Positions 1 to 9,674 of a stretch of DNA of 64,000 bases are shown piece after piece; position 1 is the stretch's first letter, and each line of letters starts with the position of its first letter. The translations under genes and the position numbers were made by a program. This DNA comes from Alphaproteobacteria bacterium (lineage in GTDB: Bacteria; Pseudomonadota; Alphaproteobacteria; TMED109). A model generated the notes under the pieces. The model ran no database searches. It had not been told where the DNA came from and saw only the letters and a list, made by a program, of their open reading frames with translations. Location of the stretch: contig JAGWAT010000003.1 in the NCBI GenBank assembly GCA_021296265.1, positions 49,979-113,978 of the forward strand. Reading direction: 5' to 3'.

Positions 1-1866
1 GGCGCCCGGGTGGTCGCACATCGCGAACCCATCATCGATCTCATCATGCTGCAGGATCTGGTGCCCCGGTTTGCGCGCCAGTACGTGGGCGTCGACATCC
101 GGGCGCCGCTGCGGGTGCAGCTCACCCAGTCCAGCGAACCGGGCTCCATCGACGGCATCTCGTCGGCCACGATCAGCGCCGTGCTCTTCAACGAAGCGAT
201 CCTGCGGGCGGCCCGGATCGTTGCGCGGGCGAAAGGCATCCGGCTGCACGATCAGCCGGTGCTGGACATCGTGACGTTCCACCCCCGCGGGTTTGCCGCA
301 CTGGTCGAGCAAGACACCATCGGGCGACTGCGGATTTCGAAGGACGCGGCGGTAGCTGCCGGCGTCACGGAGCCCGACCTCTCCGCGAGCGGGATGGGCG
401 CGGCCGACCTGTACGTCTATGCCAACGAACGAGCCAGTCGCGCGGCACGGCCGCCGTTCGAAGAAGACCTGGTGCTCGACATTTACGCCGGCCCTGCCAT
501 GACACCGACAATCGGCCGGAATCTCCTCGGGAACACCTGGCACGACCTGTTCGTCAGCGGGCGGAACCCGAACGACCTGATGCTGTGCATCATGACGATC
601 GGTCCATACTCGATCGACGGCGAACGGCACCTTTCGAGCGGCCCGTTCCGGCGCCTGCGCCTGGTGCAGGACGGCCAGACCTACCAGCTCACCAAGGACC
701 GCTACCGGTACCTCGGGTTCCTGCATGGAACCGACAAGCCGGACTTTGGCGAAATCGGTCTCTTCTGGATTCCGGCGGAGACCGGCGTCGACCCGGTCAA
801 GCCCTGGACGCTGGAGGTACTGGTCGAAAATCAGACGGGAACCAACGGTGCCTGGTTCGGGCTCGACTATGTTCTCAACGACGAGTTGGTGCTCCTGCCG
901 ACCAACACCGAGGTGCTCGCGGCGGATCACGATGCGCCGATCTGGGCGGCGGCGTGGTATGCCCAGCGCGTCAACATCGCCATCCTCGTGGCGGCGCTGG
1001 TGGTCCTGGGCGGCCTCCTTGCGGGCGTCGACCGGCTGGCCCGGAGGCCGGCGCTGCTGCAGTGGGTCCGGCTCGGCTTCCTGGGCTTCGTACTGGTCTG
1101 GATGGGATGGTACGCCGGGGCTCAGGTAACCATCCTGAACATCCTGACCTGGCTGCAGTCAGCGGTTTCGCAGACCGGCCTCGCCGTGTTGTTGTCCGAC
1201 CCTCTGATCGTGCTTCTCGCGGCGTTCGTCGCAGTCACGTTTTTCCTCTTTGGCCGCGGGATCTACTGCGGCTGGTTGTGCCCCTTCGGTGCCCTGCAGG
1301 AATTGCTCGGCAAGGCGGCGCAGGCGCTGCGAATTCGCCAGTTCGTCCCGAGCTACCGCACGCACCAGTGGCTCTGGCCGATCAAGTACGTGGTCCTGGC
1401 CGTCCTCGTCGCGCTGTCCTTCCATGACATGGGCCTCGCAGGTACCGCCGCGGAAATCGAACCCTTCAAGACCGCCATTTCGCTGCGCTTCGACCGGGCA
1501 TGGCCGTACGTCCTCTATGCCGGCGCCCTGCTGGTAGCGGGCGTGTTCGTCGAACGCTTTTTCTGCCGGTTTCTCTGCCCGCTCGGCGCGGCGCTGGCGA
1601 TCGGCGGCAAGCTGCGGCTCCGGAACCCGCTGAAACGGCGCGACGAGTGCGGCACGCCCTGTCAGCTCTGCGCGCGCCGGTGTCCGATCAACGCGATCGC
1701 ACCCAGTGGCGCCATCCGCATGGACGAATGCTTCTACTGCCTTGATTGCCAAGTGATCTACCACGATGAGCACGTGTGTCCACCGCTGGTTCGGGCCCGG
1801 CGCCGGCAGGTCGCGCCGGACTTGACCGCAGGCCCCACGCCGGCAGTGGCCGCAGTCAAGGACTGA
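1..1866 (+). CDS. nosR: NosR-type flavo-iron-sulfur membrane protein, 5' end outside window
   Basis: NosR supports nitrous oxide reductase as a membrane electron-transfer and regulatory protein. The frame is open to the window edge; the first in-frame start (GTG at 10) is probably internal. Visible are the end of a periplasmic FMN-binding domain with an SSATIS motif where relatives carry SGATxT (the covalent-flavin site), several membrane helices, two CxxxCP clusters (CGWLCP at 1267-1284, CRFLCP at 1564-1581), and a C-terminal ferredoxin-like part (CGTPCQLC from 1648, CFYCLDC from 1729) ending in the CPPL seen in NosR. The same-strand gene downstream is not nosZ. NosR rather than a generic CcoG/NapH-like protein is inferred from the FMN domain plus the CxYCLDCQ-CPPL tail. 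Confidence 0.85.
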   Translation, partial: GARVVAHREPIIDLIMLQDLVPRFARQYVGVDIRAPLRVQLTQSSEPGSIDGISSATISAVLFNEAILRAARIVARAKGIRLHDQPVLDIVTFHPRGFAALVEQDTIGRLRISKDAAVAAGVTEPDLSASGMGAADLYVYANERASRAARPPFEEDLVLDIYAGPAMTPTIGRNLLGNTWHDLFVSGRNPNDLMLCIMTIGPYSIDGERHLSSGPFRRLRLVQDGQTYQLTKDRYRYLGFLHGTDKPDFGEIGLFWIPAETGVDPVKPWTLEVLVENQTGTNGAWFGLDYVLNDELVLLPTNTEVLAADHDAPIWAAAWYAQRVNIAILVAALVVLGGLLAGVDRLARRPALLQWVRLGFLGFVLVWMGWYAGAQVTILNILTWLQSAVSQTGLAVLLSDPLIVLLAAFVAVTFFLFGRGIYCGWLCPFGALQELLGKAAQALRIRQFVPSYRTHQWLWPIKYVVLAVLVALSFHDMGLAGTAAEIEPFKTAISLRFDRAWPYVLYAGALLVAGVFVERFFCRFLCPLGAALAIGGKLRLRNPLKRRDECGTPCQLCARRCPINAIAPSGAIRMDECFYCLDCQVIYHDEHVCPPLVRARRRQVAPDLTAGPTPAVAAVKD

Positions 1867-1933
1867 CACGGAACACGTCTGCGGCCGGCAAGCCCCGTTC
1901 GCTCGCCGCAGGCAACCCAGCGAGTCGATCGCC

Positions 1934-2653
1934 GTGGAACACTCGGACCGGCTACTGGAACTGGTGCTGTGGACCACGCTCGCCGGCGCCTGCATCCCGG
2001 CCGGAGCAGCGCTCGCCCGGGTCGAGCGCATTCACCCGCGCTGGCTGGAGGACGAGTTTCGCCATTTCGTCATCGCCTTTGGCGGCGGCGTACTGGTGGG
2101 CGCGGTCGCCCTGGTGCTCGTTCCCGCGGGCGCCCGGCATCTCCCCCATCCCCTGGCCACCACCGCGCTGCTCCTGACCGGCGGAGCGGCCTTCATGCTG
2201 CTCGACCGCAGCCAAACCAGACGCCGGCACGCCACGCCGCAGTTTGCCGCCATGGCCGCCGATTTCCTGCCCGAGTCGCTGGCGCTCGGCGGCATGTTCG
2301 CAGCCGACGCCGAGGGCGCCGTGCTGCTCGCGTTGCTCATCGGCCTGCAGAACCTGCCCGAGGGCTTCAATGCCTGGCGGGAACTCGCGACCGCGCCCGG
2401 GAAGCGCCGGGGCGCCTTCGCCCGCATTCTCGGCCTGGCGCTCCTCGGCCCGGCCTGCGGACTGGTGGGCTGGTTCTGGCTCGTGGACCACGAGCCCGTC
2501 CTCGGGGGGATCATGCTGTTTGCCGCAGGCGGGATCCTGTACGTCACGTTCCAGGACATCGCGCCGCAATCGAGGCTCGAGAACCACTGGGCGCCGCCGC
2601 TTGGTGCCGTACTCGGTTTCGCGCTCGCCCTGGCAGGCCAGCTCCTGCTCTAG
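1934..2653 (+). CDS. ZIP-family metal transporter
   Basis: A 239-residue polytopic membrane protein of the ZIP (zinc/iron permease) type, expected to move divalent metal across the inner membrane. Two typical ZIP metal-site motifs are visible in helices: LPESLALGG (about residues 112-120) and QNLPEGFN (about 143-150). Hydrophobic segments cover most of the protein. The start is GTG at 1934, 67 bases after the nosR stop; no ATG gives a full first helix. It lies on the same strand as nosR and could be cotranscribed, but a link to copper or N2O reductase is only a guess. The metal cannot be told from sequence. Confidence 0.75.
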   Translation: MEHSDRLLELVLWTTLAGACIPAGAALARVERIHPRWLEDEFRHFVIAFGGGVLVGAVALVLVPAGARHLPHPLATTALLLTGGAAFMLLDRSQTRRRHATPQFAAMAADFLPESLALGGMFAADAEGAVLLALLIGLQNLPEGFNAWRELATAPGKRRGAFARILGLALLGPACGLVGWFWLVDHEPVLGGIMLFAAGGILYVTFQDIAPQSRLENHWAPPLGAVLGFALALAGQLLL

Positions 2654-2795
2654 TCGGGCCCGGCCGACCGGGTCCCGGGGGGCGCCTTCGACCCTTCGAG
2701 GTTGCACCGGCCAGCGCTTCTCACCTACCTTCCAGCACCGGTGCTTCCGGACGAACGGGATTGCAGCGCGCGAACGGCGGCCGCGGGAGGAGAGC

Positions 2796-3593
2796 ATGAC
2801 GAGACTATCGCCCGCGCAAGTGGAGGCCTACCGCCGCGACGGCCACATTACCGCCGACTGGCGTCTGCCCGCCGAGACCGTTGATGCGATGCGGGCAGCC
2901 CTCGAGACGCTCGTGGACGCCAACGGCCACATGTCGAGTGACAACATGTTCTGTCCGCACCTGCGCGGGGCAGGCGCCCAGGGACTGGCGGGCGACGATA
3001 GCTGGCTTGAATTTGCCCGCATTCCCGAGGTCCTCGACATGGTGGAGCAGCTGATCGGGCCCGATTTCCTGCTCTGGGGCACGACGGTGTTCGGGAAGCC
3101 AGCGCGTGACGGCAAAGAAACGCCCTGGCATCAGGACGGCGAGTACTGGCCGATTCGCCCGCTCGCGAGCTGCTCAGCCTGGATCGCGATCGACGACGCC
3201 ACTCCGGAGAACGGCTGCCTCCGCGTGCTCCCGGGCACCCACCGCCGACGCCAGATCCTCCAGCACCATCGACGCGATGGCGACGACATCACGTTGAACG
3301 AGGAATTGTGCGACCCCGCCGTCGACTACCAGACGGCACGTGATGTGATCCTCGAAGCCGGGCAGATCTCCTTTCACGACGTCTTCCTGGCGCACGGCAG
3401 CGCGCCCAACCGCTCAGGCCGGCGGCGGGCCGGATTCGTCTGCCGCTACATGCCGACCACGTCGGTGTGGGATCGCGAGCTAGGCGCGATCCTGGAGAAA
3501 CGCTCCGGTGTGATTGAGTTCGCCGAGCGGGATCTGTATCTAGTGCGCGGTCGCGACGTGTCCGGGCAGAACAGCGTCGCGACCGACCGCTGA
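2796..3593 (+). CDS. Phytanoyl-CoA dioxygenase (PhyH) family Fe(II)/2-oxoglutarate oxygenase
   Basis: A 265-residue non-haem iron dioxygenase. The facial triad is visible as H112-Q-D114 (in WHQDGEYWP) and the distal H200 (in LAHGSAPNRSG), followed by an Arg suited to binding 2-oxoglutarate. The motif ENGCLRVLPGTH is typical of PhyH proteins. The ATG at 2796 is preceded by GGGAGGAGAG, a strong ribosome-binding site, so the longer upstream open frame is not used. The gene ends 2 bases from the converging TRAP-type gene. Substrate unknown; family members hydroxylate lipids, ectoine, amino acids and natural products. Confidence 0.85.
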   Translation: MTRLSPAQVEAYRRDGHITADWRLPAETVDAMRAALETLVDANGHMSSDNMFCPHLRGAGAQGLAGDDSWLEFARIPEVLDMVEQLIGPDFLLWGTTVFGKPARDGKETPWHQDGEYWPIRPLASCSAWIAIDDATPENGCLRVLPGTHRRRQILQHHRRDGDDITLNEELCDPAVDYQTARDVILEAGQISFHDVFLAHGSAPNRSGRRRAGFVCRYMPTTSVWDRELGAILEKRSGVIEFAERDLYLVRGRDVSGQNSVATDR

Positions 3594-3595
3594 CG

Positions 3596-4699
3596 CTAGA
3601 GGTAGCCGAGGTCACGCCAGAGCCGGTAGCGCTCCCGGAACGTACTCAGCGACTCCCACACGCGCGCAAAGTCCGCATCCGCTGCAACCTCCTCGGCCAC
3701 GACTTCCTCCCAGGCGGTGCGGAAGGTGGCAAGCATGGCGTCCGGCCACGTGTGAATCGTCACGCCCTTGCGCTGGAGTTCCTCGAGCGCAGCAATCTGG
3801 ATGGTTTCTCCCTCCGCGATCGAGTGCCGGAAATTGTCCCCGCACACGGTTTCGATCTGCACCTGCCGGAGCGGCGAGAGGCTGTTCCAGCGTTCCTGGT
3901 TGATCATCAGCTCGAAGTTCGTGGACTGCTGGTGCCATCCCGGGAAATAGTAGTGCTTGGCCACCTGGTAGAACCCGAGGTTCAAGTCGATCGCCGGCAT
4001 CGAGAATTCGGTCGCGTCGATCGTCCCCAGTTCGAGCGCCGGGAAGATGTCGCCGCCGGCCAGCAGCTGTGTGGAGGCGCCGACCCGGTCCATCACCTTG
4101 GCCCCAAGCCCGAAGAACCGCATCTTCAGGCCCTGCAGGTCGTCGACACTCTCGATCGGCTGCCGGAACCAGCCGGACGCCTCCGGCGGGATCACCCCGC
4201 ACAGGATGCCGCGGATGTTGTGCTGAGCGTAGATCTCCTCGAACATTTCCTTGCCGCCGCCGAAGTAGAACCACGCCATGTACTCGTTGGCCGGCGGACC
4301 GAACGGCACGGCCGCGAAGAGCTGCAGCGCGGGCACCTTACCGGCCCAGTACCCCGGAGTGGACCAGCCGGCGTCGAGGCCGCCGCTGGACACTGCATCG
4401 AAGATCTCAAGCGCGGGCACCAGCGCGCCGGGATCGAAGAACTTGATCTGGACGGCGCCGCCCGAGACCGCTTCAACCTGGTCCTGAACCCGGATCCCGA
4501 GCGATCCCAGTTGCGTGAGCGAGCCGGCGAATGTGCTCGCCATCTTCCAGCGGACGGTTTCCTCCACCGCCGGGGCAGGCGCAGCCGCTTCCGTGTGAGA
4601 GCCCGGTTCGCCGGCCGGCTCTCCACCGCCGCTGGCGAGATACGTGACCAGCGCGCCGATGGCGATTCCAGCCAAGCCAAAAAGGATTGCATTCCGCAT
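3596..4699 (-). CDS. TRAP-type substrate-binding protein (DctP family), orphan
   Basis: A 367-residue periplasmic solute receptor of the TRAP transporter class. The N-terminus has one hydrophobic helix (about residues 5-24) and then a Gly/Ala/Pro/Glu-rich linker to about 48, with no lipobox Cys, suggesting a membrane-tethered or cleaved receptor. The mature domain begins near RWKMASTF and carries typical features such as GLKMRFFGLGAKVM, the family region containing the carboxylate-binding Arg, and ATEFSMPAIDL. No DctQ or DctM membrane gene lies in the window, so its permease must be elsewhere. It follows phoB on the same strand with a 146-base gap. The ligand is unknown; an organic or sulfonic acid is plausible for this class. 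Confidence 0.85.
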   Translation of the reverse strand: MRNAILFGLAGIAIGALVTYLASGGGEPAGEPGSHTEAAAPAPAVEETVRWKMASTFAGSLTQLGSLGIRVQDQVEAVSGGAVQIKFFDPGALVPALEIFDAVSSGGLDAGWSTPGYWAGKVPALQLFAAVPFGPPANEYMAWFYFGGGKEMFEEIYAQHNIRGILCGVIPPEASGWFRQPIESVDDLQGLKMRFFGLGAKVMDRVGASTQLLAGGDIFPALELGTIDATEFSMPAIDLNLGFYQVAKHYYFPGWHQQSTNFELMINQERWNSLSPLRQVQIETVCGDNFRHSIAEGETIQIAALEELQRKGVTIHTWPDAMLATFRTAWEEVVAEEVAADADFARVWESLSTFRERYRLWRDLGYL

Positions 4700-4845
4700 G
4701 TGCGGATCTCCTGAAGCTCAATGTGGGGGAGCCGGACCAAGGTGCCGAGCGAACCGCACCATTCCAGTTGGCCACCTGAATTGCAACCGTGATCCGTCGG
4801 GCTCGGGCCGTGCCGGGGCCGTCCGCCGGACCGGCCGGGCTCGGG

Positions 4846-5544
4846 CTACGTGCTGTCGGCGTCCAGCGCGTACCCGGTGGCCCACACGGTACGGATCAGG
4901 TCGGGACCGCCGCCGTCGTTGAGCGCCTTGCGCAGCCGGCGGATATGCACGTCCACCGTTCGCTCCTCCACATAGATGTTCTCGCCCCAGACCGAATCCA
5001 GCAGCTGTTGGCGCGTGAACACCCGTTCCGGCGACTCGATCAGCTTGCGCAGCAGCCGGAACTCGGTCGGTCCCAGATGCACCCGCTGACCCGACCGGCT
5101 CACCCGATGGGTCACCGGGCTCAGTTCGAGGTCATGATAGAAGTACGATGCCTCCCGACCGTCCGGCGCCTGCCGACTGCGTCGCAGGAGCGCCCGCACC
5201 CGCGCCAGCAGCTCCGCGGTCGAGAACGGCTTCACCATGTAGTCGTCGGCGCCGCTGGTGAACCCCTGCAGCATGTCCTTCTCCGCCTTGCGGGCGGTGA
5301 GGATCAGGATCGGAAGCTTGCTGGTGGCGGACTCGCGCCGCACCGCGCGGCAGACGTCCACGCCGGACACGGTGGGGAGCATCCAGTCGACGACCGCCAG
5401 ATCCGGCAGCTTCCGGCGGAGCATGTCGAGCGCCTGGGCGCCGTCATCGGCTTCCTCGACCTCGAGACCGCCGGCCACGAGGTTGTAGCGGATCAGGTCA
5501 CGGATCTCGTCGTCGTCTTCGACGACCAGAACGCGGTCCGTCAT
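4846..5544 (-). CDS. phoB: Phosphate regulon response regulator PhoB
   Basis: A 232-residue OmpR/PhoB-type response regulator. The receiver domain occupies residues 1-120, with the acidic pocket VVEDDDE and phospho-acceptor D53 (VVDWMLP); K102 in MVKPF completes the active site. The winged-helix DNA-binding domain follows, containing FRLLRKL and a C-terminal VDVHIRRLRKAL recognition helix. It is the last gene of the pst cluster; its ATG overlaps the phoU stop by 4 bases. PhoB activated by PhoR binds PHO boxes; a candidate lies upstream of pstS. A GC hairpin without a T-run (4817-4836) follows the stop. Confidence 0.96.
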   Translation of the reverse strand: MTDRVLVVEDDDEIRDLIRYNLVAGGLEVEEADDGAQALDMLRRKLPDLAVVDWMLPTVSGVDVCRAVRRESATSKLPILILTARKAEKDMLQGFTSGADDYMVKPFSTAELLARVRALLRRSRQAPDGREASYFYHDLELSPVTHRVSRSGQRVHLGPTEFRLLRKLIESPERVFTRQQLLDSVWGENIYVEERTVDVHIRRLRKALNDGGGPDLIRTVWATGYALDADST

Positions 5545-6263
5545 AGCGGATCATCGAGTGTGGGCGCGCCCTCCATGAGGAAGCCGCGGCCCCGGGGTCG
5601 GTCATCGGACGCACGGGTTCCGGTCGTCATGTAGTCCACGAGCTCGGCGATGTTGGTCGCGTGGTCCGCGATGCGTTCCAGATTCTTGGCCACGAACAGG
5701 AGGTGCACCCCGGGGGTAATGCGGTGCGGGTCCTCCAGCATGTGGGTCAGGAGTTCCCGGCAGAGCACGACGTACATGTCGTCAAGTTCCCGGTCACGGT
5801 GCCGGATCGACTTCGCGTGTTCGACGTTCCGGTCGCGGTAGGCGTCGAGCGCGTCCTTGAGCATCGTGTGCGACGCATCGCCCAGCTTGGGCAGCGAGTA
5901 GAGCCCCGGCACCTCCCGCGTCTCGCACAGGACGATGGCACGCCGCGCCATGCTGGCAGCGAGGTCTCCGGCCCGTTCCAGATAGCCCGCGATCTGGATC
6001 GCCGAAATCGTCATCCGCAAATCCTGCGCCACCGGCTGACGCAACGCAAACAGCCGCTCGACCTGGTCCTGGACGTCCTGCTCGTACCGGTCGATCTCGG
6101 AATCCTGCTCGATTATCCGCGGGGCCAACTCGCTGTCGCGCTGCGTGACCGCCGTGACGGCGCGGGCAATCTGGGCCTCCACCAGCCCGCCCATCTCGAG
6201 CAGGCTGCGCTCGATCTTGGCAAGATCTTCGGTGAAGGCTTTGACCGTATGTTCGGCAGGCAT
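5541..6263 (-). CDS. phoU: Phosphate signalling protein PhoU
   Basis: A 240-residue all-helical PhoU with two repeated three-helix bundles, recognisable by acidic metal-binding motifs such as ERAGDLA and ERIADHATNIAE. It conveys the state of the PstSCAB transporter to PhoR and keeps the Pho regulon off when phosphate is plentiful. The ATG is preceded by GGGAGACACGC. It follows pstB by 15 bases and its end overlaps the phoB start by 4 bases, so both are likely translated as part of the pst operon. Confidence 0.96.
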   Translation of the reverse strand: MPAEHTVKAFTEDLAKIERSLLEMGGLVEAQIARAVTAVTQRDSELAPRIIEQDSEIDRYEQDVQDQVERLFALRQPVAQDLRMTISAIQIAGYLERAGDLAASMARRAIVLCETREVPGLYSLPKLGDASHTMLKDALDAYRDRNVEHAKSIRHRDRELDDMYVVLCRELLTHMLEDPHRITPGVHLLFVAKNLERIADHATNIAELVDYMTTGTRASDDRPRGRGFLMEGAPTLDDPL

Positions 6264-6278
6264 GCGTGTCTCCCGAGG

Positions 6279-7064
6279 CTATCCGAAGCGACCGGTGATG
6301 TAATCCTGGGTCGACTGTTCAGATGGATTGGTGAAGATCTTCGGCGTCTCGTCGAACTCGATCAGCCGGCCCAGATTCAGGAAGGCGGTCCTCTGCGAAA
6401 CTCGGGCCGCCTGCTGCATGTTGTGGGTCACGATGATGATCGTGTACTCCGACCGAAGTTCGTCGATCAGCTCCTCAATGGTCGCCGTGGCGATCGGGTC
6501 TAGCGCCGAACACGGCTCATCCATCAGCAGCACGTCCGGTCGCACGGCGATCGCCCGGGCGATGCACAGGCGCTGCTGCTGCCCGCCCGACAGGCTCGTT
6601 CCCGGCTCGTCGACGCGGTCCTTGACCTCGTCCCAGATTCCGGCCCGCCGCAGGCTGGTCTCGACGAGCTCGTCGAGGTCGCTGCGGGACGGCGCGAGAC
6701 CGTGAAGCCGCGGACCGTAGGCGACATTGTCATAGACCGACTTGGGAAAAGGATTCGGTTTCTGGAACACCATGCCGATCCGCGAACGCAACTGGACGAC
6801 ATCCACGTCGGGACCGGCGATGTCGTTGCCGTCAAGCAGCATGCTTCCCATCGTCTGGCAATTCTCGATCAGGTCGTTCATGCGGTTGAAACAGCGGAGA
6901 AGGGTCGACTTACCGCATCCGGACGGGCCAATGAACGCGGTAACCTCGCGCGGCAAGATGTCCAGGTCGACGTCGAACACCGCCTGTTTCTCGCCGTAGA
7001 AAACCGACACCTCGCGCGCCACCAGTTTCGACTGCGGGTTGGAAGGCACGCTTGCGGTCACCAT
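6279..7064 (-). CDS. pstB: Phosphate ABC transporter ATP-binding protein PstB
   Basis: The 261-residue ATPase of the high-affinity phosphate importer. Walker [11 protein letters not shown]-loop [12 protein letters not shown] signature LSGGQQQRL, Walker B VLLMDEP and the switch His in THNMQQA are all present and in order. The chosen ATG at 7064 overlaps the end of pstA by 7 bases; an open frame continues upstream to 7187, but that extension lies inside pstA and has no homology. It acts at the cytoplasmic face with PstA and PstC. Confidence 0.96.
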   Translation of the reverse strand: MVTASVPSNPQSKLVAREVSVFYGEKQAVFDVDLDILPREVTAFIGPSGCGKSTLLRCFNRMNDLIENCQTMGSMLLDGNDIAGPDVDVVQLRSRIGMVFQKPNPFPKSVYDNVAYGPRLHGLAPSRSDLDELVETSLRRAGIWDEVKDRVDEPGTSLSGGQQQRLCIARAIAVRPDVLLMDEPCSALDPIATATIEELIDELRSEYTIIIVTHNMQQAARVSQRTAFLNLGRLIEFDETPKIFTNPSEQSTQDYITGRFG

Positions 7065-8326
7065 TGCTTCTCGAACTTTCGGCGGAGGTAGACGGCAAGC
7101 CCGTTCATCACGAGCAGGAATCCCAGGAGCACGATAATCGCAGCCGCTGTCTTTTCGGCAAAGCCGCGTTCCGGACTGTCGGCCCACAGATAGACCTGCG
7201 CTGGCAGCACCGTGGACGGATCGGTGAATCCGCCCGGAACCTCCGCGACGAAGGCGACCATTCCCATCATCAGCAGCGGCGCCGTTTCCCCCAGCGCCTG
7301 CGCCATGCCGATGATCGCGCCCGTCAGCGTGCCCGGCGCAGCCACCGGCAGCACGTGGTGGAAGATGGCCTGCACCCGGCTCGCCCCCAGCCCGATCGCC
7401 GCTTCGGCAAATGACGGCGGCACTGCCCGGATGGCCGCGCGCGAGGAGATGATGATCGTCGGCAGCGTCATCAGGCTCAGCACGAGCCCGCCCGACACCG
7501 GCGCCGAACGCGGCAGACCGAACACGTTCAGGAACACCGCGAGGCCGAGCAGCCCGAAGACGATCGAGGGCACGGCGGCCAGATTGTTGATGTTGATTTC
7601 GATCAGCCGGGTAATCCGATTCCGGGGCGCGAACGCTTCGAGGTAGACGGCGGTCATCACGCCGACCGGGAACGACACGGCCAGGGTCACCAGCAGCGCC
7701 AGCGCCGAACCGACGATGGCGCCCAGAATCCCGGCTTCCTCCGGGTTGCGGCTGTCACCACGGGAGAAGAAGCTGCGGTTGAAACGCAGCGCGATGCGCC
7801 CGGCTTCCTCGAGCGCGGCGATGCGGGCCAGCGAGGCGTCCGAGATCGGGCGCTCCCCTTCCGGCAGCGCAGCGTCGATGCGCCCCTTGTAGAACTGGTC
7901 GACCGGATCCGACGCCAGCACCCACACGTCCTGCACGGTGCCGACGATGGCCGGGTCCGCCGCAATCGTCTCCCGCAGGACGAAGACCGTGCCGGCGCTC
8001 ACCATGCCCGTCAGCGCACGCCGCTCGGCCCGCGAGCTGCCAGCGTCGGGAAAACGTTCCGCCAAGCTCGTGCGCAGGATCTTCCGGTAGCTTCCGGCCT
8101 CGATCAGCTCCTCGTCGAAATTGACCGTCAGCTGCACTTCGGTCTGCACGAAGCCCATGTAGCCCCGACTGACGATGTTGGCGAGAAACACGATCAGGAA
8201 ACCGACCGCCGCCGAGATGGCAAGGATCCCGTACAGCTGGAACCGGCGTTCCGCCCGCTGGCGCCGCAGTAGCAGCCTGTTGGCTGCGGCCTGGGAGCTG
8301 ATCGCCGTGGGGGCGGCGCTAGTCAT
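7058..8326 (-). CDS. pstA: Phosphate ABC transporter permease PstA
   Basis: A 422-residue inner-membrane permease. One N-terminal helix (about residues 33-55) is followed by a large periplasmic insert to about 200, as in many alphaproteobacterial PstA proteins, and then the standard six-helix permease core with the EAA-type coupling loop ([20 protein letters not shown]). It is translationally coupled on both sides: its ATG overlaps pstC by 8 bases and its end overlaps pstB. Confidence 0.94.
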   Translation of the reverse strand: MTSAAPTAISSQAAANRLLLRRQRAERRFQLYGILAISAAVGFLIVFLANIVSRGYMGFVQTEVQLTVNFDEELIEAGSYRKILRTSLAERFPDAGSSRAERRALTGMVSAGTVFVLRETIAADPAIVGTVQDVWVLASDPVDQFYKGRIDAALPEGERPISDASLARIAALEEAGRIALRFNRSFFSRGDSRNPEEAGILGAIVGSALALLVTLAVSFPVGVMTAVYLEAFAPRNRITRLIEININNLAAVPSIVFGLLGLAVFLNVFGLPRSAPVSGGLVLSLMTLPTIIISSRAAIRAVPPSFAEAAIGLGASRVQAIFHHVLPVAAPGTLTGAIIGMAQALGETAPLLMMGMVAFVAEVPGGFTDPSTVLPAQVYLWADSPERGFAEKTAAAIIVLLGFLLVMNGLAVYLRRKFEKQW

Positions 8327-9668
8327 AGCGCTCGCTGTATTTCTGGACGACCCGCAGTGCCACCACGTTGAGGGCCAAGGTCACGAAGAACAGCGTAAGC
8401 CCAAGGGCGAACGCCGCCATGGTCTTCTCGGAATCAAACTCGTGGTCGCCGACCAGCAGCGTGGCGATCTGCACCGTCACCGTCGTCACCGCCTCGAACG
8501 GGTTGGCCGTCAGGTTGGCGGCCAGACCCGCCGCCATGACGACAATCATCGTTTCGCCGATCGCGCGCGAGATCGCGAGCATGAACGCGCCGACGATTCC
8601 CGGCGTGGCCGCCGGCAGGACCACGCGCTTGATCGTCTCCGAGGCCGTGGCGCCGAGGCCGTACGAACCCTCGCGGAGGGACATCGGGACCGACGTCATG
8701 ATGTCGTCGGAGAGGGACGAAACGAACGGAATGATCATGATTCCCATGATCAGCCCTGCGGCCAGCGCGCTCTCCGAGGAGATGGTGAGGCCCAAGTCCA
8801 CACCCAGGTTGCGCATGCTCGGCGCCAGCACGAGAGCCGCGAAGAACCCGTAGACGACCGTCGGGATCCCGGCGAGGATTTCGAGCAGCGGCTTGATCAC
8901 CGCGCGGACCCGGGGATGGGCGTATTCCGCGAGGTAGATGGCTGACATCAAGCCGATCGGGCCCGCCACCAGCATGGCGATCACCGTGATCAGCAAAGTA
9001 CCGGCAAACACCGGCACGGCCCCGAATGCGCCGGAGGCCGCCACCTGATCTTCGCGCAGCGCGATCTGCGGCGACCATTCGAGGCCGAAGAAAAACTCGA
9101 ACGGGGAGACCAGTTGGAAGAAACGGAACGTCTCGACCACCAGGGACAGCACGATCCCCACGGTCGTCAGGATCGCGATGATTGACGCGATGAACAGGGC
9201 GACGAGCAGGGCCGTCTCGACCCGGTCGCGCGCCGTCAGTTCCGGCCGGATCCGCCGCCAGGCCCAGAAAAAGCCAAGTACGGACACTGCCGTCACCACG
9301 GCGAAGCGGGCAGCGGTGCTGAGATTCTCGAGCTTCAGGAGCAGTTCCACCGACGCCATGGGGACGTCCTCGGTCATCACGCCTGCAGCGGCATTCTCGA
9401 TCGAAACGAACAAGAGCGTGGCTTCCGCACCTGACAGGCCCGAATGGTCGGAGAGGACGATGTTGCGGATGATCTGTCCGTCGATGACGGCCCACGCCGC
9501 ACAGACGAGGGTAGCCGGCACCACGGTCCAGAGCGTCCCGTACCAGCCATAGTGCCCTGGCAGTCCCGGTAACGACTGCCCCGGGGCCGCGCCAATTCGC
9601 GCGCGCGAGGCATAGAACGCGCCGACACCGAATAGGACGATGATCAGGAGGGGCAGGTACGACAGCAT
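8319..9668 (-). CDS. pstC: Phosphate ABC transporter permease PstC
   Basis: A 449-residue inner-membrane permease that pairs with PstA. It has two N-terminal hydrophobic segments and an extra region before the permease core; the coupling loop reads EGSYGLGATASETIKRVVLP. The long form (over 430 residues) is the type usually seen in alphaproteobacteria, against about 320 residues in E. coli. A stable hairpin lies between this gene and pstS, which should lower pstCAB expression relative to pstS. Confidence 0.94.
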   Translation of the reverse strand: MLSYLPLLIIVLFGVGAFYASRARIGAAPGQSLPGLPGHYGWYGTLWTVVPATLVCAAWAVIDGQIIRNIVLSDHSGLSGAEATLLFVSIENAAAGVMTEDVPMASVELLLKLENLSTAARFAVVTAVSVLGFFWAWRRIRPELTARDRVETALLVALFIASIIAILTTVGIVLSLVVETFRFFQLVSPFEFFFGLEWSPQIALREDQVAASGAFGAVPVFAGTLLITVIAMLVAGPIGLMSAIYLAEYAHPRVRAVIKPLLEILAGIPTVVYGFFAALVLAPSMRNLGVDLGLTISSESALAAGLIMGIMIIPFVSSLSDDIMTSVPMSLREGSYGLGATASETIKRVVLPAATPGIVGAFMLAISRAIGETMIVVMAAGLAANLTANPFEAVTTVTVQIATLLVGDHEFDSEKTMAAFALGLTLFFVTLALNVVALRVVQKYSERYD

Positions 9669-9674
9669 GCGACG

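Noticed and set aside
1159..2031. Long minus-strand open frame opposite nosR
   Set aside because: A GC-rich antisense shadow; the plus strand has clear NosR motifs and the minus translation has no protein character.
3752..4714. 320-codon plus-strand frame opposite the TRAP receptor
   Set aside because: Composition reflects the antisense of a real gene; no motif or start signal.
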